Shown piece after piece: positions 14,346 to 22,210 of a stretch of DNA of 64,000 nt. The stretch comes from DASUPK01 sp963833375 (GTDB taxonomy: Bacteria > Actinomycetota > Thermoleophilia > Solirubrobacterales > 70-9). Numbering within the stretch: position 1 is the first letter of the stretch; the number at the start of each line of letters is the position of its first letter. A program made the translations under genes and the position numbers. The notes below the pieces were generated by a model. That model made no database searches. It saw only the letters and a program-made list of their open reading frames with translations, and was not told the DNA's origin. The stretch covers positions 620,001 to 684,000 of the forward strand of contig CAWHXR010000001.1 of NCBI GenBank assembly GCA_963833375.1, read 5' to 3'.

Positions 14346-16685
14346 CTAGGAGATCAGCTCGCCGAGCCTCGCCGAGGTGAGCATCTTGCCCATCGCCTCG
14401 GGCGGCTGCGGCCGCGCGAAGTAGTAGCCCTGGCCCCGGTCGCAGTGGAGTGCCTGGAGCTCGCGGAGCTGCTCCTCGCGCTCGACCCCCTCGGCCGTCG
14501 CCGTCAGCCCAAGACCGTGGGTCAGACCGATGATCGCGGCGACGCCCGCCGAGTCCTCAGGCGAGCGTCCCAGCCCGGCGATGAAGGAGGCGTCGATCTT
14601 GATCGCGTTCAGGCGGGGAAGCCGCTTGAGGCTGCCGAAGGAGGAGATCGCGATGCCGAAGTCGTCGATCAACAGGCGGATGCCCAGCGCCTCCAGGTCG
14701 GGGATCGCGCTGAGCGCCGATGCCCGGCGATCCATGACCGCCCGCTCGGCGATCTCGAGGCAGAGGGAGGAGGGAGGCAGCTCCGCGTCTGCGATCGCCT
14801 GCGCGATCTTGCCGCTCAGCCCCGGATCGGAGAGCCGGCGTTCGCTGATGTTGACCGAGACCGTGAACTGCTCCCCGTCGGGCATCTCCGCTCGCCACCT
14901 CGCCGCCTGGAAGCAGGCTTCCCGCAGGACGACACCGTCCAGCTCGGCGATCAGATCGGTCGACTCGGCGACGAACAGGAACTGAGCGGGCTCCAGCAGG
15001 CCCCGGTCCGGGTGGCGCCAGCGGATCAGGGCCTCCGCGCCGGTGATTGCGCCGTTGTTCAGGTCCACCTCCGGCTGGTAGTAGACCGTGATCTCCTCGT
15101 TCGCGATCGCCGCCCGCAGCTGGCGCTCGAGCCCTGACCGGTCGGGGTCGCCCTCGCGCATCCAGGTCTCGAACAGGGCGTAGCGGGACTTGCCCGCCGC
15201 CTTGGCCCGGTACATGGCGAGGTCGGCCTCGCCGAGCATCTGATCGGGTTCTCCGCTGGCGCCGCCGCGCGTGTACAGCGCGATCCCGATGCTGGCTGCC
15301 TGGGTGAGTGATTTGCCCTGGATCTCCATCGGCTTCGCCATCGCGTCCATCATCCGCTCCGCGATCGTCCGCACCTCCGCGTCGCCCACCTCCTCGCAGA
15401 GGAGGGCGAACTCGTCGCCGCTCAGGCGCGCGAGGGTGTCGCCGGCGCGGAGCAGCCGCTCGAGGCGGCGCGCGACCTCGACCAGGACCTGGTCGCCGGC
15501 CGCGTGGCCGAGCGTGTCGTTGACCAGCTTGAAGCTGTCGAGATCGAGGTAGACGATCGCGAAGCCCCGGGTTCCCCGGCGGTTCGACGCCATCCGCACG
15601 CGGTCCGCGAACAGGGTCCGGTTCGGCAGGCCCGTGAGGGAATCCTGGAGCGCCTGGCGGGTGAGCCGCTCCTCGGATGCCTTGCGGTCCGAGATGTCCT
15701 CGACCTGGCTGATCAGGTAGCTGAGCGTTCCGTCCGAGTCGTAGACCGGCCAGACGTTCAGGGAGACCCAGACCGGATGGCCCTCCGCGTGGATGTAGCG
15801 CTTCTCGGTCCGGTAGCCGTAGCGCTCACCGTCGACCATGTCCCGCAGCGCGTCGAGGTCGGCGTCGATGTCCTCGGGATGGGTGATCTCGCTGAACGTC
15901 TTCTGGAGGAGCTCCTCGCCCCCGTAGCCAGTGATCTCGCAGAAGGCCCGATTGACCTGCTGGTACTGGCCCTGCGGCGAGACGAGCGCCATCCCGACCT
16001 GGCTGTCGTCGAAGGCCTTGCGGAATCTCTGCTCCGTCTCACCCAGTTCGTCGTTCATCCGCCGCAGCGTGCGCACCAGGGTGTGGACCGCCCATCCCAC
16101 GGTGGAGGCGAGGCCTATCGCGACCGCCGCGCGCTGATACTCGTCGCTGTCGTAGGTGGGTGGCCCGACCAGCGCGGCAGGCAGGACCAGGGTCAGGCCC
16201 ATGCCGAGCAGGGAGACGGCGAGCTCGCCCAGGGTCCCGTAGATCGCGAACCAGGTCACCGGCAGGGCGACCAGGGGATCGAAGATGCTGGGGCCGCCGC
16301 CGCTCGCGTCTCGGAGCAGGGCGACGATCGCGAAGTAGGAGAGCGGCAGAATCGCCTGCGGCCACGCCGGGAACCGGCTCCACGGCACCAGGAACACGAG
16401 CGAGATCTCGATCGGGACGATCGCGGCGGCGATTAGAACCCGCGCATCAGTGAAGGAGACGTCGGCGAAGGGAAGGAGCGCGAACGGCAGCACGCCGCCG
16501 AGCACGAACGGTGCGATGCGCCAGCGGACGTAGTCGCCCTCGAAGAACCGGCCCGGCTCGACGTCGAGGCCGATCGCCCGGGACCAGCCACGGTCGGCCC
16601 TGCGACCGAATGCGGCTGACCGTTGCCTCACTCGCGACGTCCCTCCCTCGAAGGCCCCCTCCAAGCCCGCTGTCAGGAAGTGCAT
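14346..16685 (-). CDS. Membrane PAS-GGDEF-EAL cyclic-di-GMP signalling protein
   Basis: The 779-residue protein has five or so membrane helices (about 55-205), a PAS domain (220-340), a GGDEF domain (about 345-505) and an EAL domain (520-775). The cyclase motif reads SGDEF, an accepted active variant. The EAL motif is intact (GAEALIRW), but later phosphodiesterase positions are non-standard: NISERRL, LEIAERAVM and DDFGIAISSFG in place of the usual DDFGTGYSSL. Cyclase activity is therefore likely, while phosphodiesterase activity is doubtful. The membrane part and PAS domain presumably sense the input. Confidence 0.9.
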   Translation of the reverse strand: MHFLTAGLEGAFEGGTSRVRQRSAAFGRRADRGWSRAIGLDVEPGRFFEGDYVRWRIAPFVLGGVLPFALLPFADVSFTDARVLIAAAIVPIEISLVFLVPWSRFPAWPQAILPLSYFAIVALLRDASGGGPSIFDPLVALPVTWFAIYGTLGELAVSLLGMGLTLVLPAALVGPPTYDSDEYQRAAVAIGLASTVGWAVHTLVRTLRRMNDELGETEQRFRKAFDDSQVGMALVSPQGQYQQVNRAFCEITGYGGEELLQKTFSEITHPEDIDADLDALRDMVDGERYGYRTEKRYIHAEGHPVWVSLNVWPVYDSDGTLSYLISQVEDISDRKASEERLTRQALQDSLTGLPNRTLFADRVRMASNRRGTRGFAIVYLDLDSFKLVNDTLGHAAGDQVLVEVARRLERLLRAGDTLARLSGDEFALLCEEVGDAEVRTIAERMMDAMAKPMEIQGKSLTQAASIGIALYTRGGASGEPDQMLGEADLAMYRAKAAGKSRYALFETWMREGDPDRSGLERQLRAAIANEEITVYYQPEVDLNNGAITGAEALIRWRHPDRGLLEPAQFLFVAESTDLIAELDGVVLREACFQAARWRAEMPDGEQFTVSVNISERRLSDPGLSGKIAQAIADAELPPSSLCLEIAERAVMDRRASALSAIPDLEALGIRLLIDDFGIAISSFGSLKRLPRLNAIKIDASFIAGLGRSPEDSAGVAAIIGLTHGLGLTATAEGVEREEQLRELQALHCDRGQGYYFARPQPPEAMGKMLTSARLGELIS

Positions 16686-16790
16686 CCTTCCCCGTGGGAA
16701 CCCGAGCGACGGTAGACAGGCGCCGCCCGCGCAGAAAGACCGCTATTCGGTACCGGGGCGGGACTGGACGTTCGTTCTAGCGGCGACAAG

Positions 16791-16812
16791 GCCGCTCTCG
16801 CATGGGAGCGGC
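16791..16812 (+). repeat. Hairpin repeat copy
   Basis: GCCGCTC-TCGCATGG-GAGCGGC is a perfect 7-bp hairpin with the family's GCATGG loop. It is in the 190-base gap upstream of the PAS-GGDEF-EAL gene and after the end of the next gene. Confidence 0.55.
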
Positions 16813-16876
16813 GGCTACCGCGCCGCGACTTGTGATGGGCGGCCGCTGATCGCCGCGATCTGATGGCGAAGCCATT

Positions 16877-18211
16877 TCACAGGAACGACTTGCCCTCGCC
16901 GCGATAGGTCGGGACCTCGTCGCGGATCGTCGTGCCGGTGACCAGGAAGAGCCGGTCGAAGCGCTCGCAGAGCTCGCCGGCCTTGACGTGTCTGAAGTAG
17001 ACGCGGTCGCCGAATTTCAGCCGGTCCGCGGCCGAACCCCGCAGCGGCGTCTGCACCTCACCGGCACCCTCGCGCGAATCGAGTCTGAGGCCCGCGGGCA
17101 GGTGCGGGACCGGCATCCTGCTGGTCCCGACGCCGGACGCGGGATATCCGCCCCCGAGAACCGTGGCGACTCCCGGGCCCGGGCGCCTGATGACCGGCAG
17201 CGCGAACATCGCCGCGGGACGCGGTCGGAACGAGCGGTAGTGGTCGAACAGGACCGGTGCGTAGAACCCCGACCCGGCGGCGACCTCGGTCACCGCCCAT
17301 TGCGAGGAGGTGAACTCGATCGATCCTGTCCCACCGCCGTTTACGAACTCGAGCTGGGCGACGTCGGAGACGGCCATGACGATCTGGGCCCGCCGCTCCG
17401 TCACGTCCCTGGCCGAGGCCGACTGCATCGTCCTCACGAGCGTGTTGTTGATCGCCTTGCGGGGGACGTTGTCGCCGACGCCGGCGATCTGGCCCTCGTA
17501 GGCCTGGATCCCGACGAGCCGGGTCCGCTCGCGGCGGTCGATCTCCTGAGCGAGCGCGACGGCGTCATCCGCGGTCCTGATCGGCGAGCGCTTCGGGCCG
17601 ATCTTGAGGAGGCCGCCCAGTGGCCACCAGGAGAGGTCGACGTCGATCGCGACGCGAATCGGGGCGACGAAGGAGCTCGCCGCCTCCTCGATCAGGTCGA
17701 GGTGCTCGATGCAGTCGACCATCACCACCGGGGCCTCGTCGGGGTCCTCGGAGGTGATCCGGGCGAGCCGGGTCAGGCAGGCCCGGTCGGTCGTCGGGTA
17801 GGCGACCACCAGGTCGTGCAGTCCGCGCTCCCAGAGCCAGAGCGTCTCGGGCAGCGTGAACGTGAGCGCGCCCTGGAATCCTGGGTCGAGGTCCAGAAGC
17901 CGCTCGAGCACTGGCCGCGAGCGGATGGACTTGCTGGCGATGCGGATCGGCTTGCCCCGCGAGCGCCGGAGCATGTCCGCGGCGTTCGCCCAGACCGCAT
18001 CCAGGTCGACGAAGGCGAAGGGGGCCTGTACCCGACCGAACACGGCCTCGAAGCGCTCGTAGGCCTCAGTCGGTGTCGGCAGCGGCAGTGGGGTCGGGGT
18101 GTCGACCGCCGAGAGGGGCCGCGTCTCCTCCACGGGTGCCGCGTGGTCGTTCGTGCTCGGCTCGGGAGTGGGCCTCTCGGCCTCCGTAATGGGATTCTCG
18201 TCAGGGGGCAC
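16877..18211 (-). CDS. PLP-dependent alanine racemase-fold protein (amino acid deaminase/aldolase type)
   Basis: The protein has an alanine racemase-like PLP barrel: the region FAFVDLDAVWANAADML leads to the probable PLP lysine in IRIASKSIRSRPVL, and FVNGGGTGS forms part of the phosphate-binding site. Relatives are D-threonine aldolases and actinobacterial amino acid deaminase/aldolase proteins. I use GTG 18211 because the longest ORF starts inside tRNA-Ser(GCU) on the other strand; a still later start is possible because residues 1-40 are a Pro/Thr-rich low-complexity segment. Substrate unknown. Confidence 0.75.
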   Translation of the reverse strand: MPPDENPITEAERPTPEPSTNDHAAPVEETRPLSAVDTPTPLPLPTPTEAYERFEAVFGRVQAPFAFVDLDAVWANAADMLRRSRGKPIRIASKSIRSRPVLERLLDLDPGFQGALTFTLPETLWLWERGLHDLVVAYPTTDRACLTRLARITSEDPDEAPVVMVDCIEHLDLIEEAASSFVAPIRVAIDVDLSWWPLGGLLKIGPKRSPIRTADDAVALAQEIDRRERTRLVGIQAYEGQIAGVGDNVPRKAINNTLVRTMQSASARDVTERRAQIVMAVSDVAQLEFVNGGGTGSIEFTSSQWAVTEVAAGSGFYAPVLFDHYRSFRPRPAAMFALPVIRRPGPGVATVLGGGYPASGVGTSRMPVPHLPAGLRLDSREGAGEVQTPLRGSAADRLKFGDRVYFRHVKAGELCERFDRLFLVTGTTIRDEVPTYRGEGKSFL

Positions 18212-18267
18212 TGTCCCGATCCAGCCTACAATCGGGCCGCTTGGTCGCCTCGGCGACCGGCGCCCCC

Positions 18268-18357
18268 GGAGAGGTGGCCGAGCGGCTGAAGGCACTCGCC
18301 TGCTAAGCGAGTAGGGGGCTAATAGCTCTCTCGAGGGTTCGAATCCCTCCCTCTCCG
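18268..18357 (+). tRNA. tRNA-Ser (anticodon GCU)
   Basis: Acceptor stem GGAGAGG/CCTCTCC, anticodon arm ACTCGC-CTGCTAA-GCGAGT with anticodon GCT, a long variable arm and a T-arm with TTCGAAT are all present. It diverges from the PLP enzyme gene. I found no 3' fragment of this tRNA elsewhere in the window. Confidence 0.96.
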
Positions 18358-18360
18358 CTC

Positions 18361-19146
18361 ATGAAGTTGCCCGCGCTGATCGCGGCGGTGGTGATTCCCG
18401 CCACGGCCGCGTTCCTGCTCGTCGGTCGTGGCCACGACCGGGCCGTCGTCGTCCCCGGCGCCGGCGACGGCGTGCTCGGCGCGCTGCGGGCGAGCGTCCC
18501 GTTGCCGGACGTCCATCTGGATCCGCCGCCGTCGAGCGTGAAGGGACCGAGCTTCCCGATCGCGACCGTCAGTCCCGGCCACCGGATCGAGCTGCGCTCC
18601 TCGGCCGGTGGGAAGGTGATCGAGCGGGTCGGCGACCGCACCGAGTTCGGCTCGATGAGGGTGTTCTGGATCAAGCGGGTCAGGGGCGCCTGGTTCGGGG
18701 TGCCGAGCGAGGACCTGCCGAACGGGCAGCTCGCCTGGATCAGGGACGACCGAACCGAGCTCGACGTCTCGCAGACCCACTTCTGGATCGACGCGGACGT
18801 CTCGCGGCGGCTGCTCGAGCTCCACTACGGCCACCGGGTCCTGGACAGGTTTCCGGTCACCGTCGGGTCACCGACCTCTCCGACCCCGCTCGGGGATTAC
18901 TCCTTGACGGACGGGCTCGTCGGGCGCGGCCTCGGACCCTGGTACGGGTGCTGTGTGCTCGCCCTCTCCGGCCACCAGCCCAACCTGCCGTCCAGGTGGA
19001 TCGGCGGCAACCGGATGGCGATTCACGGCACCCCCGGCTCCATCGGCGGCGCCAACTCAAACGGCTGCCTGCGGGCCTCCGACCCCGACATGATCTCCCT
19101 GTTCGCGCGCGTCCCGCTCGGCGCGCCCGTCTTCATCCACGCTTAG
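18361..19146 (+). CDS. L,D-transpeptidase (YkuD domain)
   Basis: The 261-residue protein has an N-terminal signal anchor (LPALIAAVVIPATAAFLLVG) and a YkuD catalytic domain over residues 130-261. The active-site signature is AIHGTPGSIGGANSNGCLRA, with the catalytic Cys in SNGC and the His in IHGT. These enzymes form 3-3 crosslinks in peptidoglycan outside the membrane. The ATG is 3 bases after the tRNA-Ser(GCU) gene, so the mRNA may be processed from a tRNA-containing transcript (inference). Confidence 0.9.
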   Translation: MKLPALIAAVVIPATAAFLLVGRGHDRAVVVPGAGDGVLGALRASVPLPDVHLDPPPSSVKGPSFPIATVSPGHRIELRSSAGGKVIERVGDRTEFGSMRVFWIKRVRGAWFGVPSEDLPNGQLAWIRDDRTELDVSQTHFWIDADVSRRLLELHYGHRVLDRFPVTVGSPTSPTPLGDYSLTDGLVGRGLGPWYGCCVLALSGHQPNLPSRWIGGNRMAIHGTPGSIGGANSNGCLRASDPDMISLFARVPLGAPVFIHA

Positions 19147-19209
19147 GGTGAATCACCTCCTCGGCCTCCACCTGACGGGTCACGGTGTCGGTGAGGAAGT
19201 CGTCGAGGG

Positions 19210-20274
19210 CTAGGAGCGGCGCTGAACGTGATCTGCGCTAAGTGCGGACGGGCCGGGAGCCCCGAGCAGGGCAAGGGCCAGTCGCAGCTCGTCGGCGAGC
19301 ATCTCCAGCGCACGGCGCGCGCCGGCCTCCCCCTCACAGGCGAGGCCCCAGAGGGCCGGGCGACCCACCAGCACCGCCTCGGCGCCGAGCGCGAGCGCCA
19401 CGGCGACGTCGGTGCCGCGGCGAACGCCGCCGTCGATCAACACCGGGATCCGGCCGGCCACCGCCTCCACGACCTCGGGCAGGGCGTCGATCGTCGCCGG
19501 GGCGTTGTCGAGCTGGCGGCCTCCGTGGTTGGAGACGACCACGCCCGCCGCCCCGTGCTCGACTGCGAGCGCGGCGTCCTCGCCGGTGATCAGCCCCTTG
19601 ACCAGGATCGGCAGGTGGAACTCCCCGCAGAGCTGCTCGAGATCGGTCCAGGTGATCGAGGGATCGACCAGCGCGAGGACCTCGGCGGGGGTGAGGCTGC
19701 GATGACCGGCGGCCGCCTCGATCGCCGGGGCGCGGATCTCCGCGGGTACCTGGAAGCCGGTGCGGAAGTCGCGCTCGCGCCTGCCCGCGTAGGGCGCGTC
19801 GACCGTGAGCAGAAGTGCCTCGTAGCCGGCCTCTGAAGCCTCCTCGACCATGGCGCGGGTCACGCCGCGATCGCGGAAGCAGTAGACCTGCATCCAGCGC
19901 CTGCCCTCGGGGGCCGCCCCCGCGACCTCCGCCGGCCGCGTGCTGGTCAGGCTGGAGAGGCACATCACGGTCCCGGCGTCGTGTGCGGCGCGCGCCATTC
20001 CCTGCTCCCCGTCCGGGTGGGCGAGGAGCTGGAAGGCGACGGGCGCCACGAGGATCGGCATCTCGAGCTCGCCGCCGAGGACCGTGGCCCGCGTCGTCAC
20101 CTCCGAGACGTCGACCAGAACGCGGGGGCGCAACTCCCAGCCCTCGTACGCCTCGGCGTTCCGCCGCAGGGTGCGCTCGTCGCCGGCGCCGCCGGCGAAG
20201 TAGCCGTGCGCGCCGGGCTCGAGCTTCTCGAACGCCAGCCGTTCGAGATCGGCGATGTTGACCGGTTCGGTGAC
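19210..20274 (-). CDS. FMN-dependent alpha-hydroxyacid oxidase (lactate 2-monooxygenase-like)
   Basis: The (beta/alpha)8 FMN enzyme shows PILVAPVAFQLLAHPDGE, LPILVKGLITGEDA with the FMN lysine, and the active-site histidine in VVSNHGGRQLDN, followed by IPVLIDGGVRRGTD. It oxidises a 2-hydroxy acid with O2. The conserved N-terminus (TEPVNIADLERLAFEKLEPGA) lies upstream of the first canonical start (TTG 20133). The frame is open from a stop at 20286 and contains no ATG, GTG or TTG in that part. I start at the GTC codon aligned with the family Met (354 residues). A non-standard start or a sequence error is implied. Confidence 0.85.
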   Translation of the reverse strand, partial: VTEPVNIADLERLAFEKLEPGAHGYFAGGAGDERTLRRNAEAYEGWELRPRVLVDVSEVTTRATVLGGELEMPILVAPVAFQLLAHPDGEQGMARAAHDAGTVMCLSSLTSTRPAEVAGAAPEGRRWMQVYCFRDRGVTRAMVEEASEAGYEALLLTVDAPYAGRRERDFRTGFQVPAEIRAPAIEAAAGHRSLTPAEVLALVDPSITWTDLEQLCGEFHLPILVKGLITGEDAALAVEHGAAGVVVSNHGGRQLDNAPATIDALPEVVEAVAGRIPVLIDGGVRRGTDVAVALALGAEAVLVGRPALWGLACEGEAGARRALEMLADELRLALALLGAPGPSALSADHVQRRS

Positions 20275-20315
20275 GCGAGAAGGCTATTCGTGCGGCGCGT
20301 TGCCATCCTTCGGCC

Positions 20316-20660
20316 ATGCCGAAGCGACGCAAACGCCGCGAGGGGGGGCCGGTGGAGACCGTGGACTACAGCGACGCCGAGGGCAACGTGCTCACGCTGC
20401 GGCAGTCGCTGAGCCCGAAGACGATCAGGAAGATCGGCGAGCCGCCCCGGCGCGACGCGGCCTCCGCCGAGGACGTCTGGGCCCGGCGGCAGGAGCTTCT
20501 CTTCGAGCGGCTGGCGGTGCGCTGGGAGATCGCCGGGTTGCCCCTCGACGATCAGAAGATGCTCATCGGGCGCTACCGGATGGCCGACTCGGACACCCGG
20601 CGCTGGGTTCGTGAGACCATCAGCACGCACCTCGAGCGCCACATCCCCGAGCTCTCCTGA
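20316..20660 (+). CDS. Conserved hypothetical protein, basic N-terminus
   Basis: The 114-residue protein begins MPKRRKRREGG and is otherwise charged and probably helical (PRRDAASAEDVWARRQELLFERLAV, then YRMADSDTRRWVRETISTHLERHI). There are no membrane segments or enzyme motifs. It diverges from the hydroxyacid oxidase and ends 42 bases before tRNA-Arg. I do not recognise the family. The basic tail could touch nucleic acid, but that is only a guess. Confidence 0.6.
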   Translation: MPKRRKRREGGPVETVDYSDAEGNVLTLRQSLSPKTIRKIGEPPRRDAASAEDVWARRQELLFERLAVRWEIAGLPLDDQKMLIGRYRMADSDTRRWVRETISTHLERHIPELS

Positions 20661-20702
20661 AGCGCTCCGCTCAGCGGGCCGTCGCTACGCTAGTGCCCGC
20701 AC

Positions 20703-20776
20703 GCGCCCGTAGCTCAGTTGGATAGAGCGTCGGTCTACGAAACCGAAGGTCACAGGTTCGAATCCTGTCGGGCGCG
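20703..20776 (+). tRNA. tRNA-Arg (anticodon ACG), intact copy at the edge of the island
   Basis: A 7-bp acceptor (GCGCCCG/CGGGCGC), D-arm, anticodon loop CTACGAA (ACG) and T-arm ACAGG-TTCGAAT-CCTGT form a complete 74-base tRNA. Its 3' half is repeated in the same orientation at 24737, 26576, 28961, 39131, 40586, 46834 and 53411, so it appears to be the integration target that founded the array. Confidence 0.97.
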
Positions 20777-20933
20777 CTCTCCAATGTCCCGCTAGCCGTG
20801 GATTTTCCCCGGAGCAGGGCTGTTTCAGCTATTCGGCCCGGCCCTTCTCCGGCCCTTGCGAGAGTCGCGAGAGCAGGCGAGGATCGACTAGCGGGGACCC
20901 CTTGAACGCCTTTCGGTGAGATGACCGGGCGGG

Positions 20934-21335
20934 TTAGTCAGCCCACCAGTCGCGCTGGCCCTCGACGTCTTCGCGCGGAGCCTCGCCGAGATTGGGCGCG
21001 CCGATGACGATGATCTCGAGGCCCTCCGGCCCGGCCTCGTAGCCTCGCCACGTACCGGGCGGGACGCGGACCGCGTCCCACTCCTTGAGCTCGACGATCT
21101 CGTCGTCGAGCTTCATCCGCCCGCTCCCGCCAACGACCACGTACACCTCCTCCTGCTTCTTGTGCGTGTGGCCGTACGGAAAGCGATAGCCCGGCGGGAC
21201 GCGCTGGTAGCTCAGGCCGGATTGCTCGAGTTCGAGCGCCTCGGTCGCCAAACGGAACTCCAGGTCCGGCGCGCCGTCGAACCTGGACCCGACGTCCTCC
21301 AGGTCCTCCTTGAGGTTCCTGAGCGTGAACGGCAC
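20934..21335 (-). CDS. Cupin-domain protein
   Basis: The 133-residue single cupin has motif 1 (YGHTHKKQEEVYVVVGGSG) with the metal-type histidines and glutamate, and a motif 2 region VRVPPGTWRGYEAGPEG in which the usual His is replaced by Trp/Arg. Such small cupins bind small molecules or act as isomerases and sensors. It is the first gene of the tRNA-Arg island. Function not predictable. Confidence 0.8.
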   Translation of the reverse strand: MPFTLRNLKEDLEDVGSRFDGAPDLEFRLATEALELEQSGLSYQRVPPGYRFPYGHTHKKQEEVYVVVGGSGRMKLDDEIVELKEWDAVRVPPGTWRGYEAGPEGLEIIVIGAPNLGEAPREDVEGQRDWWAD

Positions 21336-21393
21336 GGCCGAATAGTCTCACTCAGATGCGTTCAAGGGGCGGGGAATAGGTAGCCCCCCTTTT

Positions 21394-21441
21394 CTCGCTT
21401 AGAGGTGTGATTCAGAAGCGCTGCTTTGCATGGAAAGCAGC
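21394..21441 (+). repeat. Hairpin repeat, best-preserved copy
   Basis: The unit reads CGCTTAGAGGTGTGATTCAG, then AAGCGCTGCTTTGCATGGAA, then AGCAGC. The hairpin GCTGCTTT-GCATGG-AAAGCAGC (21420-21441) is a perfect 8-bp stem. The left part matches the minus-strand copies at 13006-13056 and 24523-24572. It ends 21 bases before the SnoaL-like start. Confidence 0.65.
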
Positions 21442-21462
21442 ACCGGAGATACTGAGCGGGCG

Positions 21463-21855
21463 ATGTCGGAGGAGAACGTTGAGATCGTGCGCAAGGCGAT
21501 CGCTTACGAGTACGACGCGGTCGGCGACCGCCGCGAAGCGGAGGCGATTTTCGACCCCAACGTGGTGATGAACCCGACCGACGAGGCGCCGTCGTACGGT
21601 TTCGATGCGATGCGGTCCGATATGGAGCGGTGGGCGAGCGCCTTTGAAGAACTCACGGTGACGTTCGAGGAATTCATCGACGCCGGGGATCAAGTCCTCG
21701 TGGTGGCGCATCACCGGGGACGCGGCCGAAAAAGCGGGGTCAAGGTCGATACCCGCTTCTACGAGGTCTATACGTTGCGCGAGGGCAAGGTCTCGCGTGT
21801 GGATGAGTTCTACGAGCGGGCGGAAGCGCTCGAAGCCGCCGGGCTGTCGGAGTAG
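21463..21855 (+). CDS. SnoaL-like protein (MSEENVE type)
   Basis: I start at the ATG giving MSEENVEIVRKAIAYEYD, the standard opening of this family, which is expanded in Thermoleophilia; the product is 130 residues. One NTF2-like alpha+beta barrel is expected (ERWASAFEELTVTFEEFIDAGDQVLVVAHHRGRGRKSG, then FYEVYTLREGKVSRVDEFYERAEALEAAGL). The leader GGAGATACTGAGCGGGCG before the ATG recurs upstream of the SnoaL gene at 31483 and, without a gene, at 51143. Substrate unknown. Confidence 0.8.
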   Translation: MSEENVEIVRKAIAYEYDAVGDRREAEAIFDPNVVMNPTDEAPSYGFDAMRSDMERWASAFEELTVTFEEFIDAGDQVLVVAHHRGRGRKSGVKVDTRFYEVYTLREGKVSRVDEFYERAEALEAAGLSE

Positions 21856-21856
21856 T

Positions 21857-21896
21857 CGCTTTGGACGACAAGCGGTGCTTTGGATGGAAAAGCGGC
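21857..21896 (+). repeat. Double hairpin repeat unit
   Basis: Two consecutive hairpin cores are present: CGCTTT-GGACGAC-AAGCG, then GTGCTTT-GGATGGA-AAAGCGGC. It directly follows the SnoaL stop codon. It shows that the GGACGA-loop and GCATGG-loop forms occur side by side. Confidence 0.5.
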
Positions 21897-21953
21897 TGGG
21901 GCAGGCCCTCCTTGATCTCCCGCTTAGAGCCTCCCTCCATCCTGGGACACACG

Positions 21954-22070
21954 ATGGAATCTCTCGAGATCATTGTGCTGCCGGTCGTCCTCATTGGCGC
22001 CCTCCTCCTCGGCGCCATCTGGACCACCACGGCGGTCCACTGGCTAAGGAGCACCAAGCCGCTCCGGTAG
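21954..22070 (+). CDS. Possible 38-residue single-pass membrane protein
   Basis: The ATG opens MESLEIIVLPVVLIGALLLG, a clear transmembrane helix, followed by a short basic tail ending STKPLR. Coding cannot be proved at this length, and no strong ribosome site is seen. It lies between two hairpin repeats. Confidence 0.35.
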   Translation: MESLEIIVLPVVLIGALLLGAIWTTTAVHWLRSTKPLR

Positions 22071-22101
22071 AGCTTCTGCTCGTCCCGGCATCCGCGAGAC
22101 A

Positions 22102-22144
22102 GCCGCTTTGGACGAGAAAGCAGCTCCTTCTCGTCGGAAGCGGC
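22102..22144 (+). repeat. Hairpin repeat, two degenerate units
   Basis: GCCGCTTT-GGACGAG-AAAGCAGC is followed by an inverted degenerate unit ending GTCGGAAGCGGC. It is in the intergenic region before the 22211-23170 gene. Confidence 0.5.
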
Positions 22145-22210
22145 AGTCGTCATCCCCGCCTCACGCACGAGCGCCCATGAGGAGTCGCCGTACGGCTATC
22201 ACTTCTCGGG

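Noticed and set aside
20311..20332. ATG upstream of the hydroxyacid oxidase as its true start through frameshifting
   Set aside because: The frame from this ATG is a shadow with no slippery sequence at the join; a base error or unusual start is simpler.
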